In this document: positions 42,145 through 52,704 of the stretch, one piece after another
Numbering within the stretch: the stretch's first letter is position 1
Layout of the letters: the number at the start of each line of letters is the position of its first letter
Source: Takifugu bimaculatus
Lineage: Eukaryota > Chordata > Actinopteri > Tetraodontiformes > Tetraodontidae
Assembly: GCA_004026145.2 (NCBI GenBank)
Contig: CP034977.1
Location: 3,365,484 to 3,429,483 of the forward strand
Direction of reading: 5' to 3'
DNA: 64,000 nucleotides
Made by a program: the position numbers and the translations under genes
The notes under the pieces: model-generated
Told to the model about the DNA's origin: nothing
What the model saw: the letters and a program-made list of their open reading frames with translations, nothing else
Databases searched by the model: none

Positions 42145-45100
42145 ATGGCCGCGGAAATACATTCAAGGCCCCAAACGGCGAGGCCCGTTCTCCTAAATAA
42201 GATCGAGGGGCACTCGGACGCCGTCACCGGGGCGGTTTTGATCCCGAAAGAAGACGGAGTTATCACCGTCAGCGAGGACAGGTGAGCTAGCGGTAGCTAA
42301 AGGGCTAAAGGCTCGGTCTATTTGCTGGAAGCTCCTCCATAAATGCTCGTATTGGTTTTAAATGGGCAGAAAAACCGAAATTCTGGAGGATTTCAGGTGT
42401 TTTGAAGACGGTAAGACGACCATAAAAGCGTACAAATCAACCTTCCACTGACAGCTGGGCTATAAATGACACTGTTATTGTTTTATTGGGCTGTTTTTGC
42501 GACCCAAGATTTATTGATTACATGCTGACTTTTATATTTAACTATTAACTCGAAGACTTGCCTTCAGGCATTTCTCATAAATGTCATTAGCATTAATTCA
42601 GTCTCATAATTTTCTGATAGTTCTAGTGATACCAAATAATGTTATATGAATTAATATGTATTTAAAAAGCCAAAGAAATGCAATCAAACGTGTGTTTGCT
42701 TGTTTCTCTGATTCTTTGAGTTGTCTTGCACTGTTGCAGGTGTGAAGAAACATCCTCATTTAGAGGTTAATGGTCTTTTTTTGCTTGACTTTAGGGAAGT
42801 AAACCCTTTCTTTTCGGTTCCTTTATAAAATACATTTTGAATATATTTGAAATACAAAAAGCCACCGTGGTGCATTCGATTCCAGGAAAATGAGACTTGA
42901 ACAAAGTTGAATGTTTGAATATTGACTCATCATCTTCTCATGTGCTCTCATTTGCATTTTCTGTGTATCACTTGGCTTTTTTCTCTTTAGACTCCTTTAA
43001 ACTCTGTCGGTTTGATTAAATGTGCTCTTCCTCCCCAGAACCATCCGAGTTTGGCTGAAGCGAGACAGCGGTCAGTACTGGCCCAGCATCTACCACACAG
43101 TCTCATGTAAGTCAGCCTCCGGTCTCAGGTGGGTGAAGGTGCGGCTGTTGGGGTATCTGACGCTCTTGCTCCTGCTCCTCCAGCACCGTGCTCCTGCATG
43201 TCCTACCACCATGACAGCAGACGCATCTTCATAGGCCAGGACAACGGCGCCGTTGTGGTGAGCGAGCGTTTCATACGTTGCATTTTTCAGACCGTGCAAC
43301 TTCAGAAGAGGCTTGAATTTCTGGTTTCTGTTCAATATTTGGACTCCTTTCGACAGCCACGGGCGCTGGGTGGTTGTTTGATCTGAGACTTGTTTCTTTT
43401 ATGTGTGTTTGTTTGTAGGAGTTTCTTATCTCGGAAGATTTCAACAAGATGAACCACGTCAAAACATACCCAGGTGAGGAGACCAGTGTGGCTCGGCACC
43501 GGGCCGCCGTCGGGCCCGATTGTGTGATTCTTGCTGACTTCAGCTGTGGAAACGGATCCTGGGCTGTGGTGCACTTGGCACTTTCACATCTTGACACAGT
43601 TTTCAGCAGCTGCGAAGGCTCCTCGCTGGAAAACTAAGAAGTTGTTTTCGACAGCAAAAGACCGCGTCAGCGCTGAAAACGGCTCCATCTGTTTTCCCTC
43701 TAACGCTGGTGTCAGGCTGAAGCTGCCGAGCCAAAGCTCTTACACATGAGCCGCAGCCAGATAAAACATCAGGACGTTCCTCTGCTCTTCGACGCCGCGC
43801 ACGGCTCAGCATTGTTTTCCAGTCACGAGACGCCACCGGCTTCACTCGACCTGCCACATTCGACAAAAAAGGCTATTATGCGAACGCGTTGGTGGCGGGG
43901 GCGGAGCGAAGGAGCGAGGGAGAGCTAGGAGGGGAGTCATGGTCTGGTCATGAGGCAGCGGGGGGAACAAACAGGAAGAATGTCATCGATGATGAAAAAC
44001 AGTCCAGTTTTGGTCCAGTTCCTGGCACAGAACGAGCTCCCGTGGGATTAGTTTAGGCCTTGAGCATTCCCCCCTTCGACAGTGGCTTAACACTCTCAAA
44101 GATGTCAGGAAAGGATTAGCTTACTTTTATTCTAAAGCTGGTTAATAACACGGCTGCCTCCATTTAATGATCCCCAGCACAAAGGAAGGAGAATTAGCTT
44201 CAGATGGCTCCATCAGAATCAGCTGAAGAGCTTGTTGTTTATCCGGCATCGCCTGTGTGTGTGTGTGTGTTTGTGTGTGTTTGTTTCAGCCCACCAGAAC
44301 CGTGTGTCAGATATGGTCTTCTCCCTGGAGACGGAGTGGGTGGTGAGCACCGGCCACGACAAGAGCGTGAGCTGGATGTGCACCCAGAGCGGCAGCATGC
44401 TGGGGAGACACTACTTCAATGCCTGGGCCTCCTGCCTGCAGTATCCTTCCTCAGCGGCGCTTCAAAGCGCTGCGGCGTCACCGCTCCGCTTCACGCTGAA
44501 GCCTTGACCTCCGCGCTCAGGTACGACCACGAGACGCAGCACGCCTTCGTCGGCGACTGTTCAGGACAGATCACCCTGCTGAAGCTGGAGAAGCAGACGT
44601 ACTCCATCATCACAACGCTAAAAGGCCACGAAGGTTGTACAAAAGCCCTATGAGTAGGACTATAATTAAGGTTTAATTTTAACAGTAAAATTATATAATG
44701 CTTAATTACTCCAATTTCCCTTAATCCACTGCTTAATTTGGGTGCTAAATTAGTAGGAAGCAGGATTTTATAGCCTCAGAATTTTAAAGCCAAGGGAGAC
44801 TTTGTTGCAGTTCTCCCCGTTGACACTAGAGGGAGCCAAGAGACTGGATCATAACGAGTCCGTTCAACCCAGTTTCACTGTCTCAGGCAGTATTGGTACC
44901 CTGTGGTGGGATCCTGTCCAGAGGCTGCTGTTCTCAGGAGCTTCTGATCACAGCATCATCATGTGGGACATCGGTGGAAGGAAAGGACGGACGCTACTGC
45001 TGCAAGGACACCAGTGAGTTTCTATTTTCACGTTTTACCCCTGTGACCTGAGGAGCCGCTGCGAGTCTGCTGGACGCTCTTGTTGCTCCTGTTTTGAACT

Positions 45101-45952
45101 TTCCCTCTCTGATCTTTCTTCTCCGTTGCTCCTTGGCCTCCAGCGAGCGCGTTCAGGCTTTGCGCTACCTCCAGCTGACCCGGCAGCTGCTGTCCTGCTC
45201 AGCCGATGGAGGGATAGCGGTGTGGAACATGGACACGCAGAGAGAAGAGGTCCGCGCCACCATTCTCATGTCTCCCGTGTTTTTGGGGGCAGCATTTGAC
45301 CGTGTTTGCGTGTCTGCAGGCGCCTCAGTGGTTGGACAGTGACTCTTGTCAGAAGTGCGAGCAGCCGTTCTTCTGGAACATCAAGCAGATGTGGGACAGC
45401 AAGACCATCGGGCTCCGGCAGGTAAGGGAGCGTCCGGCGGGCGCCGCCCCCTGAGACTTCCCTCTGTTACGCAACACCTGTGTTTCCGCAGCACCACTGC
45501 AGGAAGTGCGGAAAGGCCGTTTGCGGGAAGTGCAGCTCCAAACGCTCCCCGTACCCCATCATGGGCTTCGAGTTCCCCGTGCGCATGTGCGACACCTGCT
45601 TTGAGACCATCAGAGAAGAAGAGTGAGTGGAGGGTTTTTGTTCCCCCAAGTCAGTCGCGCCTTTAAAAGAAGATTCTAACGTTTTCTCCGTGCAGTCGCA
45701 CGGCAGTTGGCCACGTTCCATGAGGGCAAGCACAACATCAGCCGCATGGACATGGACCCATCCAGAGGCCTGATGGTCACCTGTGGCAGCGATCGCGTCG
45801 TCAAGGTCGGCATTAACTCAGCTGTCCGGTAGTGCATGTGTGGCGTCGTGCACACTTTTGTTAAGATCTTGTGTTGCTGGTTGTCTCCACAGATCTGGGA
45901 TATGTCGCAGGTGGTCGGCTGTAGCTTAGCAACAGGCTTCTCGTCACGCTGA
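42145..45952 (+). CDS. wdfy1: WD repeat and FYVE domain protein 1, 12 exons, one apparent 1-nt insertion
   Basis: Early-endosomal PI3P-binding adaptor known to recruit TRIF to TLR3/TLR4. Exons: 42145-42281, 43039-43106, 43184-43257, 43419-43473, 44290-44440, 44521-44633, 44887-45013, 45144-45249, 45320-45421, 45492-45622, 45696-45805, 45893-45952. The product is 410 aa, the same as human WDFY1. It starts MAAEIHSRPQ; WD repeats carry SEDRTIRVW, STGHDKSVSW, SGASDHSIIMWDIGG and SADGGIAVWN. A FYVE finger (exons 9-10) with CQKC, LRQHHCRKCG, CGKC and CDTC is inserted before the last WD repeat. Intron 5 is U12-type. In exon 11 the frame DRTA must lose one base (within 45705-45709) to continue LATFHEGKHN; all other phases agree. 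The product is wdfy1 rather than wdfy2 by identity (RDSGQYWPSIYHT, SQVVGCSLATGFS) and by linkage to serpine2, ap1s3 and scg2. Confidence 0.95.
42282..43038. other. wdfy1 intron 1
   Basis: About 0.76 kb of AT-rich intron; nothing further seen. Confidence 0.6.
43474..44289. other. wdfy1 intron 4
   Basis: About 0.8 kb. It ends in a TG-rich tract (about 44255-44281) directly before the 3' splice site TTTGTTTCAG. Confidence 0.6.
44441..44520 (+). other. wdfy1: U12-type intron of wdfy1 (intron 5)
   Basis: An 80-bp intron with the donor GTATCCTTCC, matching the U12 5' splice site GTATCCTT, and the branch site CCTTGAC (44502-44508), matching the U12 consensus CCTTRAC. The branch A is at 44507, 13 nt before the exon, inside the 10-20 nt window of minor-spliceosome introns. 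It interrupts the conserved CLQ-YDHETQ sequence. Confidence 0.85.
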
Positions 45953-48826
45953 GTGGCCCGGCCCCGATGTCATGGAAACCCCCCCCCTGTACAATACATA
46001 CACCCTGGTGAACTTCTGGGATCTCACCTGCAGCCAGGCCTGCCGTGTGTGTGCGTGCGTGCGTGCGTATGTGTGTGTGTGTGTGTGGCTTTTCATCCTT
46101 TCATTCCTTTGGCTGTTCCCGTTTCTAATTTCAGTCGGTCTTCTTTAATGTTACCCATTTTGACCTTTTGCTCTGGCCAGGAAAAGAATCTGAAGCACAA
46201 TGGCGTGCGTATATGTGTGTGTGTGTGCGTGCGTGCGTGTGTGTGTGTGTGTGGTGTGTGTGTGTTCATGTGTACATGTCATGGTGGTTTCTCCAGCTGG
46301 AGGAAGGCTCTTGATACTAGCGTTTACATTATGTCATCATTTCCAGTCCTTCGCCATCACAAAGGTCGTTCTGATGACCTTTGCTCTGTGAAGGTCACCA
46401 CCTCTGTCTTCATTTCTTTACACAACATTTCAGTCCCCTCTTTGTAACCGCGGCCCACTGAACTGCATATTACTCCCTGTAAACTGTACATACGCCCCAC
46501 TATCGTGTATATATAACCCAGCAGCTTCTGTATAGGAAATAGTTGATTGGACTCAGCCGATCAAATCGATCGTTTAATTGTTCTTTGCTCACTAGTTGGC
46601 CTTAAAAAACTCTCAGGAGGTTTTACATTAGTAGATAGTCATGGGGGCGGGGCTCTTTATGTAGGTCGTAGTTAATGTGTAATGACTCGGTAGAGGCGTC
46701 TTTCTCCAGGAAGCGTTGATAAGCGGCGAGAGTTGATGCGTTACCAAAGGGACGAGGAGTCGGGAGCACCCCCGCCTCCTGCAGCTGGGAGGGTGGCGTC
46801 CGCATGGCTCCGGGATCGGTGTGAAACTGGGCCTGAGGACGTAAACGTAGCTCTGAACCTTGAATGTTGAACCGCCCCCCCGCTGGCGCCACGGCTTCCC
46901 GTTTGAGTCATTTGCCGGTGCTTGACGACTGTTTGCTCGCCATCATCCCAGACATGCGTGCTTCCTGTCGGCGTGATATTTTTTCTAACCCCCCACCCAC
47001 TAGTCTCGACATCATCACTAAATTCATTAGCATCCTTGTAAATAGTGGCTAGTTTCTTACGTAACACTAACGCTTGCCTTATCGTGAGCGGGACGACGAG
47101 CGTCACGATGTTGGAACTCAAATTATAAACACATTCCAATTAGGTATATTTATATTTGTAGTATTTATCCTGTTGTTGTTCATGGTGTTTTACTTTTATT
47201 TGTGTGCAAAACTCATCAGGCCCTGCAGTGTTGTGCGCTGAGACAGATGCAGGCTGGTTGGGTACCAAGTGTACCGGAGCTAACGGCTCTGCCAATGATG
47301 CATGTGTGTTGATTATGCCCACTTAAGAAAGGATCCCTGTCAACGAAGAGCTCATCAGGAGGCTCTGAAGTAAAACCTGCCTTAATTGTTCTGTTGAATT
47401 GTAATAAATCTCTTAAACTGCGCAGCCTGAGTGGAGTAATTGCAGTCAAGTTGCTGTTGTGGCTAACATGCTAGCAAACAATTGCCTCCTCACTCTGATT
47501 TATTAAACATTTGGAGCATGTTCTCCTGGGATTTCCACACCTCTTATTCTCCACCCCCCCCCCCACCCCCTTCCTGCCGCGCATCAACATTGATTCTTTC
47601 TCAGCTTGTGAACCAGAACTTCATTTATAGCTTCACATTACAAGTGAATGAATAAACAAACACTACATCCTCCTGCTCTGTTCTTTAATAACCGGGCTGC
47701 AACACACGCACTGTAGACTCTTTATTGGCTCATATTATTGATTAATGTTTAATTTCATTGGCAGTGTTGGCACACACGCTTCTCTAGCCGCCCTGCCCAA
47801 CGCATCACTGGGTCACAAGGGTTCCTGTCAGCGCTGCTTCACAATCGGAAGCTCTGGTTTCCTTTCCTCCTCAGACCTCAGATGTTGTCCATAGAGGGGC
47901 TGTGGGGGGCTTATCTCCACAGGAGATGGACGAGGACGGGCTGAAAACAGCTAATACGGTAGATTCCAGATTATCTGACATCACAGGAAGCAAAAGATCT
48001 CCTCACGCTGTAAATGGTTCATTTCCTGTCCCCAGACCAGGACAAGGTTTTTCTTAATCACGGGACTCGTCAACGCCTAAAACAGCCGGTCCATTTGTTA
48101 GATCTTTATTTCCTGTTCCAACATTAATGTACATTTCTAATTAATTAATGTATTTGCAAAGACATTATTGCACCGATTCTCACTTGTGTGTGTCGGGGTG
48201 CTGAGATCCTTAATGTTCTAACAGAATAAATCATTCTGATGTCTATTTGACTGACTTGTGGTTTGTTTGTTTTAAAAAAATAACTAGTTGAGACCCAGTT
48301 TGTTAATTAAAACAGGCTTTTACTGCACAAGACACAGGTTTGGCTGGTTTAAAGCTGCTGGACGGGACAAACAGGAGTGAAGTGGCGCCGCCTGACAGAG
48401 ATGGCGCTCTAACAGCAGTTAGTCACGTTAAGCGGGAAGGTTACGGACGAGTGACTTTGGTCACGTCAGATTCCCATCTGACTGACAGCTTTCATAAAGT
48501 CACTCATCTGTGTGTGTGTGTGTGTGTGCGCGCGGCCTACATTAAGCAACGCAATAGCGTCACACACCCAAACTCGGAAACAGTCAAGCTCACAAAGAGC
48601 AGTTTTAATCAGCTTTAGAGCTGTAAAATGTATTTCTTAGCATGTTAATTGATTAATCTGACTACAAACAGGAAGTGTTAATGCTCCAAACGTTTTAGAA
48701 CCCAGGCGTGCTGTGATCATCTGGACCGTGGCGGCGGAGACGTGGCTCCAGCCTCAGTCAGGGGGAACAGATGCTGCGGGTCTGGGCGGCGTTTCCATCG
48801 CCCCCCCCCCCTCCTCCTGCCGGCTC
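45953..48826. other. wdfy1 3' UTR and intergenic region to dhrs12 3' end
   Basis: Convergent gene ends. Possible plus-strand polyadenylation signals occur near 47402, 47649 and 48225. The region has GT-rich tracts (about 46040-46085, 46207-46265). A minus-strand frame at 46623-46892 is open but not recognisable. Confidence 0.5.
48225..48230 (+). terminator. Candidate distal wdfy1 polyadenylation signal
   Basis: AATAAA; assignment to wdfy1 is uncertain because closer signals exist. Confidence 0.3.
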
Positions 48827-49520
48827 TCAGTGCGGCTGGAACGTCTTGGCCAGGTCCTCCAGCAGAGAGAGCAGCTTCTGCTCCTCCAGAGCGGAGCTAT
48901 GGGTCCAGGCCAGCGGCAGGTGGGTGGGCACCATCTTGCGGTCTGTGCACAAACACAGGTGGAGTCGTAAATAGGCGTAACACCCGGCCCCTAATGGGCT
49001 GGTGCACTCGAGCTGAAGGGTTTGCTCTGATAAAAGGCAATAAAGGCGCACTATCCATTATATTACAAACGTATGAGTGTGTGTGTGTGTGTGTGTGCAC
49101 TTTGTACTCTGACAGTAGCAACAACAGACACAAGCATAACCCCCCTCCCATCTTATTTACTCCGGTAAATTACACACACCGTGGTAGAAACGACCGCTGG
49201 GGTTCTTGGCGGCGGCCTCGGCTACGGCCAGCCAGACCGCGGTGTCGGCCCCCTGCTCCGGGGTCCTCAGGCTGTCCTTCATGGAGCGGTGGAAGTCTGG
49301 CATGCCGTTGGCGACCGCTGGGGGAGACGGACACGGAGGGGGGGAGACGGACACGGAGGGGTGGCGGCGAAGCACAAGCATTAGGTGGAACGCCAGACTT
49401 GGAAGAATCGCGTCTTGATGAAATACCTGGAGTGTCGACCCAGCCGGGGTGCATGACGGAGAAGTGGATGCTAGTGTGTGTCTTAGCCAGCTGCTCTGTC
49501 ATCACCACCTGCTGCCTCTG

Positions 49521-49577
<57 letters not shown>

Positions 49578-50729
49578 AGGCTAAAGAGTGGAGGATAAGG
49601 CGCCGCGGTGGCGTGAAAGCTCAACGCCCCCCGTCTCGTACTTTGTGCTGGGCGTAGACCATGGCTCCGTCGTAGCGCCCTCTCTCGGACTGCAGGTTTC
49701 CTATCCTGAGCTTCTGCACCAACATCCCCCCTGATGACACGGTGATCTGAATGGAAGCACAGGTGGCGTCATACAGAAAACGTCCGTCTTTACTCCCCTC
49801 TAGTCCCAATCAGAGATCCACAGTTTTGAGCCGGAGGACCGGACTCACCACTCTGGGGTCTGCACTCTTCTCCAGCAGGGGAATGAGACTCTTGGTGAGG
49901 ATGTAAACTCCTAGTAGGGAAGAAAAAGAACTCTTCATCACCAGCCTCATCCTCCATCCCATCAGTCCTCTGACACTGACTCACCGAGGACGTTGGTGGC
50001 GAAGCTCTTCTCGAGCCCTTCGGCGTTCACGTCCCTCTGACTCATAATGGAGCCGGCGTTATTGATCTGCAGACATTTAAACGGGCAATTAGCTCGTGTG
50101 GGTCAGAAGTGCATTAAAGGGTGCAACAGAAGCCGTGTGACATGTAGAATCTGACTCACCAGCACAGTTGAGGGCCTTGTACTTTCTCTTAAAGGCCTCC
50201 GCAAATTCCCAAACCTTCTTGGTCTCCGACAGGTCCAGGATGTGGACATGGACTTCCTGTAATGACATTTAGAGTAATGAATGTTTGGTTTTGAAAAGGC
50301 CAGCTCAGACGAGGCGTTACCTTATTTCCCGTCTCTTTGACGATATCCGCTCTTGCCTCCTCCGCTTTGTCCTTGTTCCTGCAGACCATGTGGACCGTAC
50401 CTCCTGCAATGTCAATTAAAATTGCATCTGTCTCACTAGGATCTTTGGTAGCGTTACTGCAGTGTGTGTGCCGTTTGAGAGACTGAACCCGGTGTTTTCT
50501 AATGTGCAAGACGCGCAGGAAGTCAAGGATTAGGAATATTACCCCTCTTGGCGATGGCCATGGCGGTGGCTTTCCCGATGCCACTGTTGGCTCCGGTGAT
50601 CATGAAGGCTCGTCCAGCCATGGACACCTCCAGGTCCTTCTCCACAAACTGCTTGGAGGCGGACAGGAAGGCGTTCCTTCAGGGAAAAAGCATTCGAGGC
50701 AATTTAAGATGCTTCATTTAACACATCAG

Positions 50730-50816
<87 letters not shown>

Positions 50817-51679
50817 GTATGTCACACCCGTCACTGCTTTACAGTAACACAAAGAAGACTAGAGAGTGCCTGGCATCATCTCAGAGATGAGAGCGGACGA
50901 CAACAGGATGCGTTTGTGTGTGAGTGTGTGAGCTCGTGTGGCACCGGGGACTTCAATTCAGCTCATTGTCCTGGGTGCCATTGTCGCGGGCGGTTGATGG
51001 GGGAGATAAAGGGGACGGGGAGGGGGGGTACAACTGGAGCTAAATGGCTCGCTCTGTTCGATGGTGTCATGCAGAGAGATATTAGTGCAGGGTCAGAGCA
51101 GGTTGCCAGGCAGCTCTCTGGGGGAGCGATATCAGAACAAAGAGGAGATGGGGAAACACTTACAAAAGCACCTCTTCAGACCACCTGAAGCTCCAGGCAA
51201 ACAGGCAGCGCGTGAGATTAGACTTTGAAGCGCTCGGAGCGGGTGAACGTCAGACAAGTTCATTGTCGGTACTGATCAAATTATTCATGTTAAAAGGTGT
51301 GATCTAAGGGAGAGAGTCCCACACAAAAGTGCTTTTTCATACATTGCATATTTAACCAGATATTTTCAAATTCATAGGATGCACACACAGCTGAAGTTTG
51401 AATAATCATGCAATTCCCTAAAATTATTGTGAAATTGAAATTTGAAGCTTATTCTTCCACACAAATGCTTTAAAAAAAGCCATGCTTTTTGCTAGCAAAA
51501 GTGTCTATTCGGGGCACTTCTGCAGCATCTAACAATAGAAATCCAATGAAGAAAACAAATGTGAAGAGTTTAAGTTCTTTTTGAACAGAAAGCATTGAAG
51601 GATATTAATGAGTTAATTGTTACCTGGTGAACTCGGACAGTCCCTTCAGGAACCAGGCGGAGTTGCGGTACACAGACAT
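48827..51679 (-). CDS. dhrs12: Dehydrogenase/reductase SDR family member 12, 10 exons, one apparent 1-nt insertion
   Basis: NAD(P)-dependent short-chain dehydrogenase; substrate not established for this family member. Exons: 51679-51624, 50676-50543, 50403-50321, 50256-50160, 50066-49985, 49910-49849, 49746-49642, 49517-49427, 49317-49180, 48942-48827; 320 aa (human about 317). It starts MSVYRNSAWFLKGLSEFT. The Rossmann motif TGANSGIGKA, the structural INNAG, the catalytic Ser in ITVSSGGML and YAQHK (YxxxK) are intact, followed by HPGWVDTPG. Exon 4 ends KRKYKALN and needs one base (T at 50166) removed to read VL before INNAG. TG repeats abut the acceptor of exon 8. Zebrafish also has dhrs12-like copies, so the precise teleost name could differ. 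It is head to head with ap1s3, about 1 kb apart. Confidence 0.93.
49525..49574. repeat. (CA)n microsatellite next to dhrs12 exon 8
   Basis: About 25 units. In the sense of dhrs12 this is a TG repeat ending within about 7 nt of the 3' splice site at 49517. Confidence 0.96.
50677..51623. other. dhrs12 intron 1
   Basis: About 0.95 kb holding the 85-bp GT repeat at 50731-50815; otherwise nothing recognised. Confidence 0.6.
50731..50815. repeat. (TG)n microsatellite, about 42 units
   Basis: Second longest GT repeat in the window, in dhrs12 intron 1 about 55 nt before exon 2 in the gene's sense. Confidence 0.97.
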
Positions 51680-52704
51680 GCTGCTGCTCTGGAAGCTTCT
51701 CGCTGCTCTCAGCGCTCTCCTCCGCTTTTACCCGGGGCAGAACCACGTGGAGCTCCACCGAATTACCATCAGCTGGCGACAACTGCCCCGGCCACCCAGC
51801 GGCGGGAAGGGGGCATCTCTGCAGGGGCATCTATGACCGGCTGCAGCCTGTCTGCGGCTGGCACACGAATTCGAACGATTTACGCGAATATTCCGGTTGT
51901 TTGCCAGGATTCCCCCATACGTTTATTTATTATTATTTATTGTTATGGTATTACTGCGGAAGGTTTGGCTTTTGTGAAAAGAAAAACACTCGAAATATAG
52001 CAAATATACAATAAAACACCCGAAAAGTATAAAAATGCGAACAGTTAGCAACATATGTTACGCCTATCTCGCTAATTAGCGGTTTAACATAAAGACAACA
52101 AAAGCTTTGTGTGGGGGTTGAGACAGTTAATGGATTTTAATTTAAAGTTCAAAACACATCATCAAAACCAATCAACTTTAAGAAAAAAGAAAACAAACCC
52201 AAACTTGAAACATCGGGACCTTAACGTAAATGTCCTGTCCACTAAAATCAGCGACACAGTGACTTAAATGCTCGTTATAAAACTTGGATTTTTACTTTCA
52301 GTATTTCTTCATTATTGAATGAACGTGGTGATTCCTTCTATAAATCCCACTGTCGACTCTGTCCGCTCGATATTGGGACCCTTAAACACGCCACAGGACG
52401 CTTGATTGGCAGGATCTATACATGCCCACATATATCGCATATGGGAGCAGCAGCACCAGCGCCGGACCGGACCTGCCCTGCTTCACCTGTCTGTATCCGG
52501 TGCCCCCCCCCCCCCGCAGCCAATCGCCGGGGCAGCCGGAGCGCAGCGGGGCGCGGCTGCAGGGAAGGTGCGAGCGCACTGATTTCTGGGAGAAGGACCA
52601 ACCGTGTCGTCACGGCTGGCAACGCACGCGGGCTGGTAAAATAAGCGAGGATTCTGGGATAAAGGTGCACCACAAGTTTTGGAAGGACTCCTCTGTGTGA
52701 CAAA
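51680..52704. promoter_or_regulatory. Divergent promoter region dhrs12 / ap1s3
   Basis: About 1 kb between the two start codons. It is CpG rich near each gene (51680-51860 and 52440-52620) and AT-rich between, so two separate core promoters seem more likely than one shared one. A CCGG-rich block with a C homopolymer at about 52503-52514 precedes the ap1s3 first exon. Confidence 0.5.
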
